NCBI RefSeq assembly: GCF_036227485.1
Contig: NZ_CP109479.1
Coordinates: 9,672,001-9,736,000, forward strand
Origin: Streptomyces sp. NBC_01451
GTDB lineage: Bacteria; Actinomycetota; Actinomycetes; Streptomycetales; Streptomycetaceae
Direction of reading: 5' to 3'
DNA length: 64,000 nucleotides
Positions 48,174 through 56,574 of this stretch are shown here, in pieces. Under the pieces are notes generated by a model. The model did not search any database. It was not told the DNA's origin and saw only the letters and a list, made by a program, of their open reading frames with translations. Every line of letters starts with the position of its first letter. The first letter of the stretch is position 1. The position numbers and the translations under genes were made by a program.

Positions 48174-48761
48174 ATGAGGCTCCCCGTTCTCACCGAAGAG
48201 GAAATGACCGAGCGGCAGCGGGAGCTGGCCGCCCGGATCGCAGGCCGGCGTGGTGCCGTCCGCGGTCCGTTCCGGGTCTGGCTGCACAGCCCGGAGATGT
48301 GCGAACGCGCCGAGTCCCTCGGCGCCTTCGCCCGCTTCGACTGCAGCCTGCCCGGGCATCTGCGCGAACTCGCGCTCCTGATGGCCGCGCGGAACTGGGA
48401 CGCGCAGTACTCCTGGAACGCCCACGCGCACCAGGCGATCGCGGCCGGCATTCCGGAGGGGGCGGTCAAGGCCATTGCCGAGGGGCGCGAAGCCGTCTTC
48501 GGCAATGAGGCCGACCAGGCCTTCTACCGCTTCTGTCACGAAGTCCTCGACCAGCACTTCGTCTCCGACGCGACCTTCGCCGCCGCCCTGGAGCACTTCG
48601 GGTCCAAGGGGCTGGTCGACACCATCGGGGCGCTCGGCAACTTCACCATGCTCGGCATGTGCCTGAACACCTTCCAGGTGGATCTCCAGCCCGACCGCGA
48701 GCCTCCCTTCCCGGACATCCGCGGCTTCGGACGCGTGGTCCCCGACGGGGACCGGCCGTAA
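48174..48761 (+). CDS. Carboxymuconolactone decarboxylase (CMD/AhpD-fold) family protein
   Basis: 195 aa, all-helical CMD fold (MAARNWDAQYSWNAHAHQAI; AGIPEGAVKAIAEGREAVF; LGNFTMLGMCLNTFQVD). The Cys-x-x-Cys of AhpD is absent, so a decarboxylase- or hydrolase-like role is more likely than a peroxidase role. Related proteins sit in protocatechuate and other ring-cleavage pathways. The ATG is at 48174; a GGAAGAAAAGG stretch lies upstream. Confidence 0.88.
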   Translation: MRLPVLTEEEMTERQRELAARIAGRRGAVRGPFRVWLHSPEMCERAESLGAFARFDCSLPGHLRELALLMAARNWDAQYSWNAHAHQAIAAGIPEGAVKAIAEGREAVFGNEADQAFYRFCHEVLDQHFVSDATFAAALEHFGSKGLVDTIGALGNFTMLGMCLNTFQVDLQPDREPPFPDIRGFGRVVPDGDRP

Positions 48762-49054
48762 GGATGCCACCCCGCACCGAACCGGGCCCGAGAGCGCGGG
48801 AACTCGCTGCCGCGCCGCAACAGGACACCGGCCGTGTCCCCGATGGTTCGGGTACGAGACCTCTCCGGGCGTCTCTCCGGGAGATCCGGCGGGGAGGTCG
48901 CGCCCAAGGGCGTGGATCTCGGCCCGTGGCGGTGTCCGCCGGCCCGACCTCGGACGCCGTCGGGACGGGGGCAGTCCGGCTCCGCGCCGACGGTGCGCCG
49001 AGCAGCCTTCACTCCGGCACCGCGTGAGCGGGAGGAAGTACCCCGGGAGGAAAC

Positions 49055-49966
49055 ATGGATCGCTTGCTTCTCATGCACAGCTTCGTCACCGTCGCGCAGG
49101 TCGGCAGCTTCAGCGGAGCCGCCAAGAGGCTGGGCTCCTCCGGCTCGCTGGTGTCCCGGCATGTCGCCGAACTGGAAAGACATGTGGGTGTCCGCCTGGT
49201 CAACCGCACGGCCCGGTCGGTCAGCCTGACCGAACCGGGCCACCGGTACGCCGAATTCGCCGCACGCATCCTGGAGGAGATCGACGCCGAGGACGCCGGG
49301 ATCGCCCAGCTTCACGATCGCGCCGAAGGGGCGTTGAGCATCATCTGCCCCAAATGGATCGGAAGCCTGGATCTCGGGGATGCCATCGCCGCCTTTTCCG
49401 TGGCTCATCCCAGGATTCACGTCCGCTTCGAACTCGGCGGAATGTCCGACAGGACCTATGACTTCCTGGACAGCGGATTCGACATCGCCTTCCACACCCG
49501 GGATCTGCGTGATTCCAGCGTCCGACTGAAGAAAATCGCCTCGCTGCCCTTCGTGCTGTGCGCGTCGAAGGAATACCTGGACCGCAAGGGGCCGCTCACC
49601 GAGCCCCACGGCCTCACCGGCCATGACTGCCTCGTGCACGTCAACGACCCCGTCTGGCGCATCGGACACGGCCCCGCCTCCACCCTGCACAAGATCCACA
49701 ACGCCGCGTTCTCGTCGAACTCCTACCTGGCCCTGCAGAAGGCGGCAGTGCACGGACGCGGCATCGCCCTGCTCCCGCAGCGGCCCGTCTACGACGACCT
49801 CATGTCCGGTGCGCTGGAGGTCCTGCTCCCCGGGCTCTCCGTACCCGACCGCCCGCTGTACGCGATCCACGGACCAGGTCAGGCCAGTCCGCGGAAAGTC
49901 ACCGTTTTCCTCGACTTCCTGACCGAGTGGTTCTCCGGAAATCCGATACCGGCCATCAGCAGGTGA
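49055..49966 (+). CDS. LysR-family transcriptional regulator
   Basis: 303 aa. N-terminal winged helix at residues 1-60 (MHSFVTVAQVGSFSGAAKRL; SLVSRHVAELERHVGVRLVNR) and periplasmic-binding-protein-like effector domain (LSIICPKWIGSLDLGDAIAAF; HVRFELGGM; GRGIALLPQRPVYDDL). It is the only clear regulator inside the catabolic cluster, directly upstream of and codirectional with the ring-cleavage operon, so it most likely activates it in response to a pathway intermediate. GGGAGGAAAC precedes ATG 49055. Confidence 0.93.
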   Translation: MDRLLLMHSFVTVAQVGSFSGAAKRLGSSGSLVSRHVAELERHVGVRLVNRTARSVSLTEPGHRYAEFAARILEEIDAEDAGIAQLHDRAEGALSIICPKWIGSLDLGDAIAAFSVAHPRIHVRFELGGMSDRTYDFLDSGFDIAFHTRDLRDSSVRLKKIASLPFVLCASKEYLDRKGPLTEPHGLTGHDCLVHVNDPVWRIGHGPASTLHKIHNAAFSSNSYLALQKAAVHGRGIALLPQRPVYDDLMSGALEVLLPGLSVPDRPLYAIHGPGQASPRKVTVFLDFLTEWFSGNPIPAISR

Positions 49967-50008
49967 GCAGACCGGGCCAGGCCATGGCTCCGGCCGGCCG
50001 ACAGATTG

Positions 50009-50025
50009 TGCAAGAAACGTTTGCG
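50009..50025. promoter_or_regulatory. Inverted repeat upstream of extradiol dioxygenase operon
   Basis: TGCAAG-aaacg-TTTGCG, 124 bp upstream of the dioxygenase start, also containing palindromic AAACGTTT. A similar site, CGCAAG-aacag-CTTGCG, lies upstream of the amidohydrolase gene (59286-59302). A shared pathway regulator is possible. Confidence 0.45.
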
Positions 50026-50148
50026 ATGCCTGCGTCGCGCATCTATTGAGGTCGCCCGAGCCGCGATTTTACGATCACCGACACCGGCAGCCGAGGGCCG
50101 GTGACCGAATGAGACCCGCGGCGTGAGCTGCGACGAAGCGAGGAATCC

Positions 50149-51069
50149 ATGGGAATCCAGAGAATCGAATCGGTCACCTACAGCGTGGACGACCTCGGCA
50201 CCTGCGTCCGGTTCTTCGACGACTTCGGCCTGTTCCTCGTCGAGAGGACCGACGAGCACGCGGTGTTCGAGACACTCACCGGGCAGAGCCTGCACCTGGA
50301 CACCCGCCCCGGCCCGTCGCTGCCGCCCCCGCTGGAGGAAGGCCCCACTCTGCGCGAGGTGGTGTGGGGCGTCGACACCGGGCAGGAACTCCAGCGGCTG
50401 GTCGCCGCGGCAGGGCGCGACCGCACGGTCCGAGCGAGCGCCGACGGCGTCCACCACACCGTCGACGGGACCGGCTTCGGGGTGGGTCTGACCCTGGCCC
50501 GGCCGAAGCCGGCATCCGTCACACCGCGGTCCGCCAACACGCTGGGCAACATCGACCGCTGGAACACCGCCCTGGAGCCGATCACCCGGGTGCGCCCGCT
50601 GCGCATGTGCCATGTGGCGCTGAACATCCCGAAGGAGGGCAGGGAGGAGGCGTTCGCGTTCTACATCGAGCGCCTCGGCTTCCGGCCCACCGACGTGGTC
50701 GAGCCCATGGGCGTGTTCATGCAGGCCCCGGGCGACGAGGACCAGCACACCATGCTGCTGTGCCACCGCCCCGACCGGGCGGGCATCAACCACATCGCCT
50801 ACGAGGTGCCGGGCTTCGACGACGTCGTCGAGGGCGGCAACCACATGATCGACAAAGGCTGGCGGGAAGCACGCCGGCTCGGCCGACACACCGTCGGCTC
50901 CAACGTCTTCCGCTTCCTGCATGCCCCCTGCGGCGGCCGGGTCGAGTACGCCGCCGACATGGACCGCGTCGACGACGCGTACGGAACCCGCGTGCACGAG
51001 ACCACCCCGCCCCACCACATCTGGGCGCTGCGCACCAACCGCGACCAGCAGGACGCCCCCGCCTCCTGA
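50149..51069 (+). CDS. Type I extradiol ring-cleavage dioxygenase (VOC family)
   Basis: 306 aa, two VOC modules like catechol 2,3-dioxygenase/BphC. The C-terminal module has the metal triad His155 (MCHVALN), His215 (INHIAYEV) and Glu266 (GGRVEYAAD), matching the spacing of type I extradiol enzymes (about H146, H209, E260). It should cleave a catechol-like ring next to the hydroxyls using Fe(II) or Mn(II) and O2. First gene of an operon with aldehyde dehydrogenase, FAH hydrolase, second VOC protein, alpha/beta hydrolase and others, the set expected for meta-cleavage. Confidence 0.92.
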   Translation: MGIQRIESVTYSVDDLGTCVRFFDDFGLFLVERTDEHAVFETLTGQSLHLDTRPGPSLPPPLEEGPTLREVVWGVDTGQELQRLVAAAGRDRTVRASADGVHHTVDGTGFGVGLTLARPKPASVTPRSANTLGNIDRWNTALEPITRVRPLRMCHVALNIPKEGREEAFAFYIERLGFRPTDVVEPMGVFMQAPGDEDQHTMLLCHRPDRAGINHIAYEVPGFDDVVEGGNHMIDKGWREARRLGRHTVGSNVFRFLHAPCGGRVEYAADMDRVDDAYGTRVHETTPPHHIWALRTNRDQQDAPAS

Positions 51070-51098
51070 ATCCCCCAAGCCTGAGAGGGCATCCAGCC

Positions 51099-52547
51099 AT
51101 GACCACCGACCACGGCTACCCCGCCGTCCGCATGTACATAGCGGGCGAGTGGTGCCAGGGCGGAGCCGGACGTACCGCCCCGATCGTGAACCCGGCCACC
51201 GGGGAGACGATCGGCGAGGTACCGCTCGCCACCACCGCCGACCTCGACCGTGCCCTCGATGCCGCAGCCGAGGGCTTCAGAGTGTGGCGCGGCACCCCCG
51301 TCGCCCGGCGCACCGCGATCCTGCACGCCGCCGCCGACCTGCTCACCGAGCGCGCCGCCGAGATCGGCCGGACCATGACCCTGGAGCAGGGCAAGCCGCT
51401 GGCCGAGGCGACCGGCGAGGCCCGGCGGGTCGCGGACACGCTGCGCTGGCACGCCGACGACGCCCGGCGCGCCTACGGCCGCGTCATTCCCGCCGAACCC
51501 GGCACCTTGCTCACCGTGCGCCGCGAACCGGTCGGACCCGTCGCCGCCTTCGTGCCGTGGAACTTCCCGGCGGGCGGGCCGATGCGGAAGATCTCCTCGG
51601 CCCTGTCCGCCGGATGTTCGATCGTCATCAAGGCCTCGGAGGAGACCCCGGCCACCGCGATGGAGCTGGTGCGCTGCTTCGCGGACGCCGGGGTCCCGGC
51701 CGGGGCGCTGAACCTCGTGTTCGGCGAGCCGGCCGAGGTCTCCGCGCACCTGATCGCCTCGCCGGTCACCCGCCTGGTCGCCTTCACCGGCTCCGTGCCT
51801 GTCGGCAAGCTCCTCGCCGCCGCGGCCGGCAAGGTGATGAAGCCCTCCCTGATGGAGCTGGGCGGCCACGCCCCGGTGATCGTCTGCGCGGACGCCGACC
51901 CCGTGAAGGCCGCGCGCAGGGCCGCCCGGGCGAAGTTCGTCAACGCCGGCCAGGTCTGCACCTCACCGAGCCGTTTCCTCGTCCACGACAGCCTCACCGA
52001 GGAGTTCACCGCCGAGTTCGTGAAGGCCGCCGAATCCCTCGTCGTCGGAGACGGACTGACGGAGGGCACCACCATGGGGCCGCTGGCCAACGAGCGCCGG
52101 CTGAAGTCCCTGGAACGGCTCACCGCCGACGCCGTCGCCCGCGGCGCCAAGATCCTCACCGGCGGCGAGCGCCTTGACCGCCCCGGGTACTTCTTCGCGC
52201 CGACCGTCCTGACCGAGGTGCCCGAAGACGCGGAACTCCTCCACGAGGAGCCGTTCGGCCCGGTCGCGCCCATCATGCCGTTCACCGGCCTCGACGAGGC
52301 ACTGCGGACGGCGAACGCGCTGCCGTACGGCCTGGCCGCTTACGGGTTCACCGACTCCGCGGCGACCGCCGAGAGGCTGTCGGCCGAGCTGGAGGCCGGG
52401 ATCCTGTCGATCAACCACTGCGGTGGCTCCGTCCACGAGGCACCCTCCGGAGGTGTCAAGGACAGTGGCTACGGCCGTGAGGGCGGCCCGGAGGCGCTGG
52501 ACGCCTACCTGGTCACCAAGCGGATATCCCACCTGCTGGCCCCATGA
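51099..52547 (+). CDS. NAD(P)-dependent aldehyde dehydrogenase (semialdehyde type)
   Basis: 482 aa. Catalytic Glu in SLMELGGHAPV and Cys in FVNAGQVCTSPSRF; cofactor region FVPWNFPAGGPMRK and FTGSVPVGK. In a meta-cleavage pathway it would oxidise the ring-fission semialdehyde to an acid. It starts 29 bp after the dioxygenase and overlaps the FAH gene by 4 bp (ATGA). A second aldehyde dehydrogenase lies at 56575-58041. Confidence 0.94.
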   Translation: MTTDHGYPAVRMYIAGEWCQGGAGRTAPIVNPATGETIGEVPLATTADLDRALDAAAEGFRVWRGTPVARRTAILHAAADLLTERAAEIGRTMTLEQGKPLAEATGEARRVADTLRWHADDARRAYGRVIPAEPGTLLTVRREPVGPVAAFVPWNFPAGGPMRKISSALSAGCSIVIKASEETPATAMELVRCFADAGVPAGALNLVFGEPAEVSAHLIASPVTRLVAFTGSVPVGKLLAAAAGKVMKPSLMELGGHAPVIVCADADPVKAARRAARAKFVNAGQVCTSPSRFLVHDSLTEEFTAEFVKAAESLVVGDGLTEGTTMGPLANERRLKSLERLTADAVARGAKILTGGERLDRPGYFFAPTVLTEVPEDAELLHEEPFGPVAPIMPFTGLDEALRTANALPYGLAAYGFTDSAATAERLSAELEAGILSINHCGGSVHEAPSGGVKDSGYGREGGPEALDAYLVTKRISHLLAP

Positions 52548-53314
52548 GGTACGCGCGAGTCTCGGTGGGCGGGCGATCGGTGTGGGGCCGGGTGCGGGAG
52601 ACGGACGTCGAGCTGCTGTCCGGCTCGCCGATCGACGGTGACCCGGATGTCCTCGGCACCGTCCAGCGCGACTCGGCCGTCTGGCTGCCGCCCGTCGTCC
52701 CGCCCGTGTTCTACGCCGTCGGCATGAACTACCCGCGGCACATCAAGCACGCCGGTGCCGCGGTCCCGGACCGCCCCGAGGTCGGGTACCGGGCCAACAA
52801 CGCGCTCACCGGCCACCGTTCGCCCATCGTCAAGCCCGCTGATGTGGAAGGGCGGTTCGAGGCCGAACCCGAACTCGTCGCCGTCATCGGCCGGACGCTG
52901 CGGCACGCGACGTACGAGGAAGCGCGCGCGTCGATCTTCGGCTGGACCATCGGCAACGACGTCAGCGCCCGCACCTGGCAGCACCAGGACCGTTCGTTCT
53001 GGCGCAGCAAGAACAGCGACACGTTCAAGCCCATGGGGCCCTGGATCGAGACCGACGTCGACGCTCTCGCGCAGACCACCACGCTTCGCCTCAACGGCGA
53101 GGTCCGCGCCGAATTCCCCACCGGGGACATGGTGTTCGACCCCTTCGACCACCTCGTCGAGATCACCCGGCACATCACCGTGCATCCGGGCGACGTGCTG
53201 TGGATGGGCGCCGAGTCCACGTGCCAGATCGCCCCCGGGGACACCGTCGACGTCGAGATCAGCGGCATCGGTGTGCTGTCCAACCCCGTACTACTCGAAG
53301 GAAGTCAGTCATGA
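52544..53314 (+). CDS. Fumarylacetoacetate hydrolase family protein
   Basis: 256 aa FAH fold with metal-binding acidic residues (RFEAEPELVAVIGR; FGWTIGNDVSARTWQ) and C-terminal VDVEISGIGVLSNPV. FAH-family enzymes in meta-cleavage pathways act as 2-hydroxy-dienoate hydratases, oxalocrotonate decarboxylases or acylpyruvate hydrolases; which one cannot be told here. It is translationally coupled on both sides: ATGA overlaps with the aldehyde dehydrogenase before it and the VOC gene after it. Confidence 0.92.
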   Translation: MRYARVSVGGRSVWGRVRETDVELLSGSPIDGDPDVLGTVQRDSAVWLPPVVPPVFYAVGMNYPRHIKHAGAAVPDRPEVGYRANNALTGHRSPIVKPADVEGRFEAEPELVAVIGRTLRHATYEEARASIFGWTIGNDVSARTWQHQDRSFWRSKNSDTFKPMGPWIETDVDALAQTTTLRLNGEVRAEFPTGDMVFDPFDHLVEITRHITVHPGDVLWMGAESTCQIAPGDTVDVEISGIGVLSNPVLLEGSQS

Positions 53315-53682
53315 GCAGTGAGCCCCGCTACATCCATCACGTCAACTTTCCCACCACCGATCCCGACCGGACCGCCGCCTGGTACACCCAGGTCTTCGGG
53401 ATGAAGCGGATCATGCCCAAGTCCAACACCCGTGTGGTGCTGATGACCCGGGGCAACTTCGACCTGCACTTCACCCCGGTCGAGGAGATGGAGCGTATGG
53501 CGCCCTACCACTTCGCCGTGGAGGTCGACGACTGGGACGACTTCCTCGCCCATCTCCAGGAGCTGGGCATCCGGCACACCCGTCCCATCCAACGCCCGGA
53601 GAACCAGTCCAAGTTCTGCTACATCCACGACCCCGACCACACCATGATCGAACTGGTCTGGCACGGCAAGCGCCCCAACTGA
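53311..53682 (+). CDS. Small VOC/glyoxalase-fold protein
   Basis: 123 aa single VOC domain with likely metal ligands His in YIHHVNFPTT, His in PYHFAVEVDD and Glu in HTMIELVWHG. May be a second dioxygenase, an isomerase or a lyase acting on a ring-cleavage intermediate. ATG overlaps the FAH stop by 4 bp; the next gene starts 26 bp later. Confidence 0.88.
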   Translation: MSSEPRYIHHVNFPTTDPDRTAAWYTQVFGMKRIMPKSNTRVVLMTRGNFDLHFTPVEEMERMAPYHFAVEVDDWDDFLAHLQELGIRHTRPIQRPENQSKFCYIHDPDHTMIELVWHGKRPN

Positions 53683-53708
53683 CATCGCCTGTACAGGAGT
53701 TCACTCCC

Positions 53709-54512
53709 ATGCCTATTGCCGACTCCGACGGCACCTCCCTCTACTACGAGCGCCACGGCAGCGGTCCGGCGATCCTGTTCGTGCACGGCAGCGGCGGGCA
53801 TCATGCCGCCTGGTGGCAGCAAGTGGCCGCCCTGCGGGACGAGTTCACGGTCGTCACCGTGGACCTGCGCGGCTTCGGCAACTCAGATGCACCCACCCCT
53901 CCGGACTCGTCGACGCCCGAGTTCGACGGCCAGGACTTCCCCTGGGACATCGTCGCCGTCCTCGACCAGGAGGACCTGACCGATGTGATGCTCGTCGGCC
54001 AGTCCATCGGCTCCGTCGCCGCGCTCCGCGCCGCCCTGCTGCGCCCCGAACGGGTCGGCTCGGTCGTCCTCGGACACTCCCTGGGCGGCATCAGCCACCC
54101 CGAACTCAAGGAGCTCGCCGCCGCAGACCGGGCCGAGGCCGTCAAACTCCCCGTCATCGACCGCCTGCTCACCCGGCGGTTCCAGCGGGAGCGGGCCGAT
54201 CTCACCTTCCTCTTCCAGCAGATGGGCACCTTCAACGTCGCGAAGATGGCCGACCTGCGCAACCTCGACACCGGCGGCCCGACCCTGGAGGACATCCAGG
54301 ACGCGGGCGTCACGGTCGCCTTTCTGGCCGGCGAGAAGGACGCGGTGCTCAGTGTGAAGACCGTGACCCGCGCCCACGAACTGCTGCCCGGCTCGCGCCT
54401 GGAGATCGTCACCGGCGCCCCGCACTCCATGTACTGGGAGGTCCCCGACCGGTACAACGCGGCCGTCGCCCACCTGCGCCGCACCCTCACCGCACCTAAG
54501 GAAGCAGCATGA
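53709..54512 (+). CDS. Alpha/beta hydrolase
   Basis: 267 aa. Oxyanion-hole HG (LFVHGSGGHH), nucleophile Ser in LVGQSIGSVAAL, Asp in FLAGEKDAVLS, His in GAPHSMYWE: complete triad. Resembles C-C hydrolases that split meta-cleavage products and epoxide-hydrolase-like enzymes. ACAGGAG lies upstream of the ATG. Overlaps the GlcG/HbpS-like gene by 4 bp. Confidence 0.92.
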   Translation: MPIADSDGTSLYYERHGSGPAILFVHGSGGHHAAWWQQVAALRDEFTVVTVDLRGFGNSDAPTPPDSSTPEFDGQDFPWDIVAVLDQEDLTDVMLVGQSIGSVAALRAALLRPERVGSVVLGHSLGGISHPELKELAAADRAEAVKLPVIDRLLTRRFQRERADLTFLFQQMGTFNVAKMADLRNLDTGGPTLEDIQDAGVTVAFLAGEKDAVLSVKTVTRAHELLPGSRLEIVTGAPHSMYWEVPDRYNAAVAHLRRTLTAPKEAA

Positions 54513-54985
54513 CCAGCCTCACCCTCGACGCCGCGGACGCGATCATCGACGCGGCCCTGAAGCACGCCCTGTCCGGCGGAAAGGCGGTGAGCGTCGCCGT
54601 CGTGGACACGGGCGGCTTCGTCATCAGCGTCCGCCGCGCGGACGGGGCTCGTCCGCTCACCCCCGACATCGCGCGCGCCAAGGCCTACACCGCCGCCGTG
54701 ATGCAACGGCCCGGCAGGATGCTGAAGAAGTGGCAGGAGACCCAGCCTGTCTTCTTCTCCCAGCTCTCCCAGCTCCCCGGCGCGGCCCTGCCGATCATGG
54801 CCACCGAGGGCAGCGTCACCATCAAGAAGGACGGCGAGATCATCGGCGGCCTCGGCATCGCCGGCGGCACCGCCGACGAGGACCAGCAGATCGCCGACGA
54901 GGTCCTCGAATCCCTCGGCTACGAGCTGGAGTTCGCCGCCTGGGGCGTCGCGGGCACACCGGCCACGCCCGGAAAGGACGTCTGA
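54509..54985 (+). CDS. GlcG/HbpS (DUF336) family protein
   Basis: 158 aa, typical DUF336 fold: ADAIIDAALKHALSGG, VVDTGGFVISVRR, IARAKAYTAAVMQRP, GGLGIAGGTADEDQQIADE. Members are found in glycolate, diol and aromatic catabolic operons and include the heme-binding HbpS of Streptomyces; enzymatic role unclear. No signal peptide, so cytoplasmic. Coupled to the hydrolase before it (ATGA) and only 3 bp before the MetE-like gene. Confidence 0.9.
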   Translation: MTSLTLDAADAIIDAALKHALSGGKAVSVAVVDTGGFVISVRRADGARPLTPDIARAKAYTAAVMQRPGRMLKKWQETQPVFFSQLSQLPGAALPIMATEGSVTIKKDGEIIGGLGIAGGTADEDQQIADEVLESLGYELEFAAWGVAGTPATPGKDV

Positions 54986-54988
54986 GCC

Positions 54989-56020
54989 ATGGCGGACACG
55001 TTCAACTACCGCATCGACCACCACGGCAGCCTGGTCCGCCCCGCCGAGCTGGCCGCGGCCCGCGCCTCGGGCGGTGACCCGCAGGCCCTGCTGGACGCAG
55101 AGCTCCGCGCCGTCCAGGAGGCCGTGGCGTACCAGCGCAAGCTGCGTTCCACCGTCGTCACCGACGGCGACTTCCCGCGCGAGGACTTCCGCAGCGCCGT
55201 CCTCGACGCCGTCTCCGGCTTCCGCCGTACGGACGAGACGGGTGCCGACGGACTCACCCGCTGGGTGGCGGAGTCGCTGCCCAAGGCCAACGGCCCGCTG
55301 CTCGCGGACTGGGCGGCGCGCCTCGCCGAGCTGACGGTGATCGCGCCGAAGGCGTCGCTGCCCTCTCCCGCGTACCTCGCCGCCACCACGTTCCGGCCCG
55401 GCCTCGGCCCGGCCTCCGCCCGTGAGCTGGGCGAGGCACTCGCGGAGATCATCCACGCGGAGATCGAGCTGCTGGTCTCCAGGGGAGTCCGTCTGATCCA
55501 GCTCAACAACCCTCTCCTGCTGGCCCAGTTGGCCACCGACCCGGCCGACCCGGGCGCGCTGTCCTTCGAGGACGCGCTGGCCGTCGACGCGCTGGCGGTA
55601 CGGCCGGGCGAGCGCCAGGAGGGTGTACGGATCGGTGTGGCACCAGGCTGGGCGGCGCCGGTGGCGGTGGACATGGCCCGCGCCGAAAAGCTGTACGGCG
55701 CGATCGCCGCCGACCGCTGGGTCCTGCCGTTCGACCAGGGGACGGAGGCCGAACTCGACCTCGTCAGGGCGCTGCCCGAGGACCGGGACGTGTGCCTGGG
55801 CGTCGTGGACGCGACCGTGCCGCAGCTGGAGGATCTCGACACGGTGATGGCCAGGATCGACGCGGTCGGCGAGTTCAAGGACCTGGAGGACGCGGCCGTG
55901 TCCCCGTCCCGGGGCTTCGCCGACGTGGCGGGCCGGCCGCTGCTGAGCGCGGAGGCGCAGCGCGGGAAACTCGTGCTGGTGGAGACGGTCGCCCGGTATG
56001 TCTGGGGCAACGAGTTCTGA
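54989..56020 (+). CDS. MetE-fold (UROD/MetE-like) protein lacking zinc ligands
   Basis: 343 aa, equivalent to the C-terminal barrel of cobalamin-independent methionine synthase (MADTFNYRIDHHGSLVRP; VVTDGDFPREDF; ELLVSRGVRLIQLNNPLLL). The zinc ligands of MetE appear replaced: the HxC segment reads IGVAPGW, and the terminal Cys-Gly-Phe reads SRGF. Also the usual IDEP reads LNNP. It is therefore unlikely to make methionine; homologues in catabolic clusters may transfer methyl groups or cleave C-C/C-O bonds in other ways. Codirectional with the hydrolase and GlcG-like genes, last of this block. Confidence 0.85.
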   Translation: MADTFNYRIDHHGSLVRPAELAAARASGGDPQALLDAELRAVQEAVAYQRKLRSTVVTDGDFPREDFRSAVLDAVSGFRRTDETGADGLTRWVAESLPKANGPLLADWAARLAELTVIAPKASLPSPAYLAATTFRPGLGPASARELGEALAEIIHAEIELLVSRGVRLIQLNNPLLLAQLATDPADPGALSFEDALAVDALAVRPGERQEGVRIGVAPGWAAPVAVDMARAEKLYGAIAADRWVLPFDQGTEAELDLVRALPEDRDVCLGVVDATVPQLEDLDTVMARIDAVGEFKDLEDAAVSPSRGFADVAGRPLLSAEAQRGKLVLVETVARYVWGNEF

Positions 56021-56056
56021 CGGCGAAGGGGCCGGGAATCCCGGCCCCCGACCGGT

Positions 56057-56344
56057 TCAGATCGACTCGGCGAACGTCACCGACCGATCCGTCAGCAGCG
56101 GCCACGTCGTCTTCACGATCAGCTCCTGGAAGTGCTCGGCCGCCTTGTGGGCCTCGAATCCGGCCTGATCGGTGTATCGCTCGTAGAGGAGGAAACCGCC
56201 GGGCTCACCGGTCACGGTGTGTACCTCGTACATCAGGTTGGCCGGCTCGGTACGGGTCGCCTCCTGAGCCTTCAGCAGCGCGGCCCGGACCGTGGCCTCG
56301 TCGGTGGGCGCGCAGCGGTAGTGGGCGATGACTGTGCAGGCCAT
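56057..56344 (-). CDS. ABM-family quinol monooxygenase-like protein
   Basis: 95 aa dimeric alpha+beta barrel of the antibiotic-biosynthesis-monooxygenase type (YRCAPTDEATVRAALLKAQ; GFLLYERYTDQAGFEAHKAAEHF). Homologues oxidise quinols or act as small cofactor-free oxygenases, suited to handling hydroxylated aromatics. The only minus-strand gene in this part of the cluster, convergent with the MetE-like gene (36 bp gap) and divergent from the second aldehyde dehydrogenase. Confidence 0.88.
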   Translation of the reverse strand: MACTVIAHYRCAPTDEATVRAALLKAQEATRTEPANLMYEVHTVTGEPGGFLLYERYTDQAGFEAHKAAEHFQELIVKTTWPLLTDRSVTFAESI

Positions 56345-56574
56345 GTCTGTGTCTCCTCGGCTGTGTCAGGGGTCCCGGCGGCGTCGCACATGCCGTCCGG
56401 CCCGCAGATTCCAGCACGGATCAGGTGCCCGCCGACCCCGCGCACGGCGCAAGCATTGAGTGCCCCAGAGGGGCTGGTGGCCCGCTCCCACATGGTGTTT
56501 TGTCGCATCCGGCCCGCATGGCCGTTGTGAAGTACAGCCCGCGTCAGCGCGGCGGACGAAGGAAGTGAACTTTC

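Noticed and set aside
54989..56020. Methionine synthase MetE
   Set aside because: Half the length of MetE, and the zinc ligands are absent.
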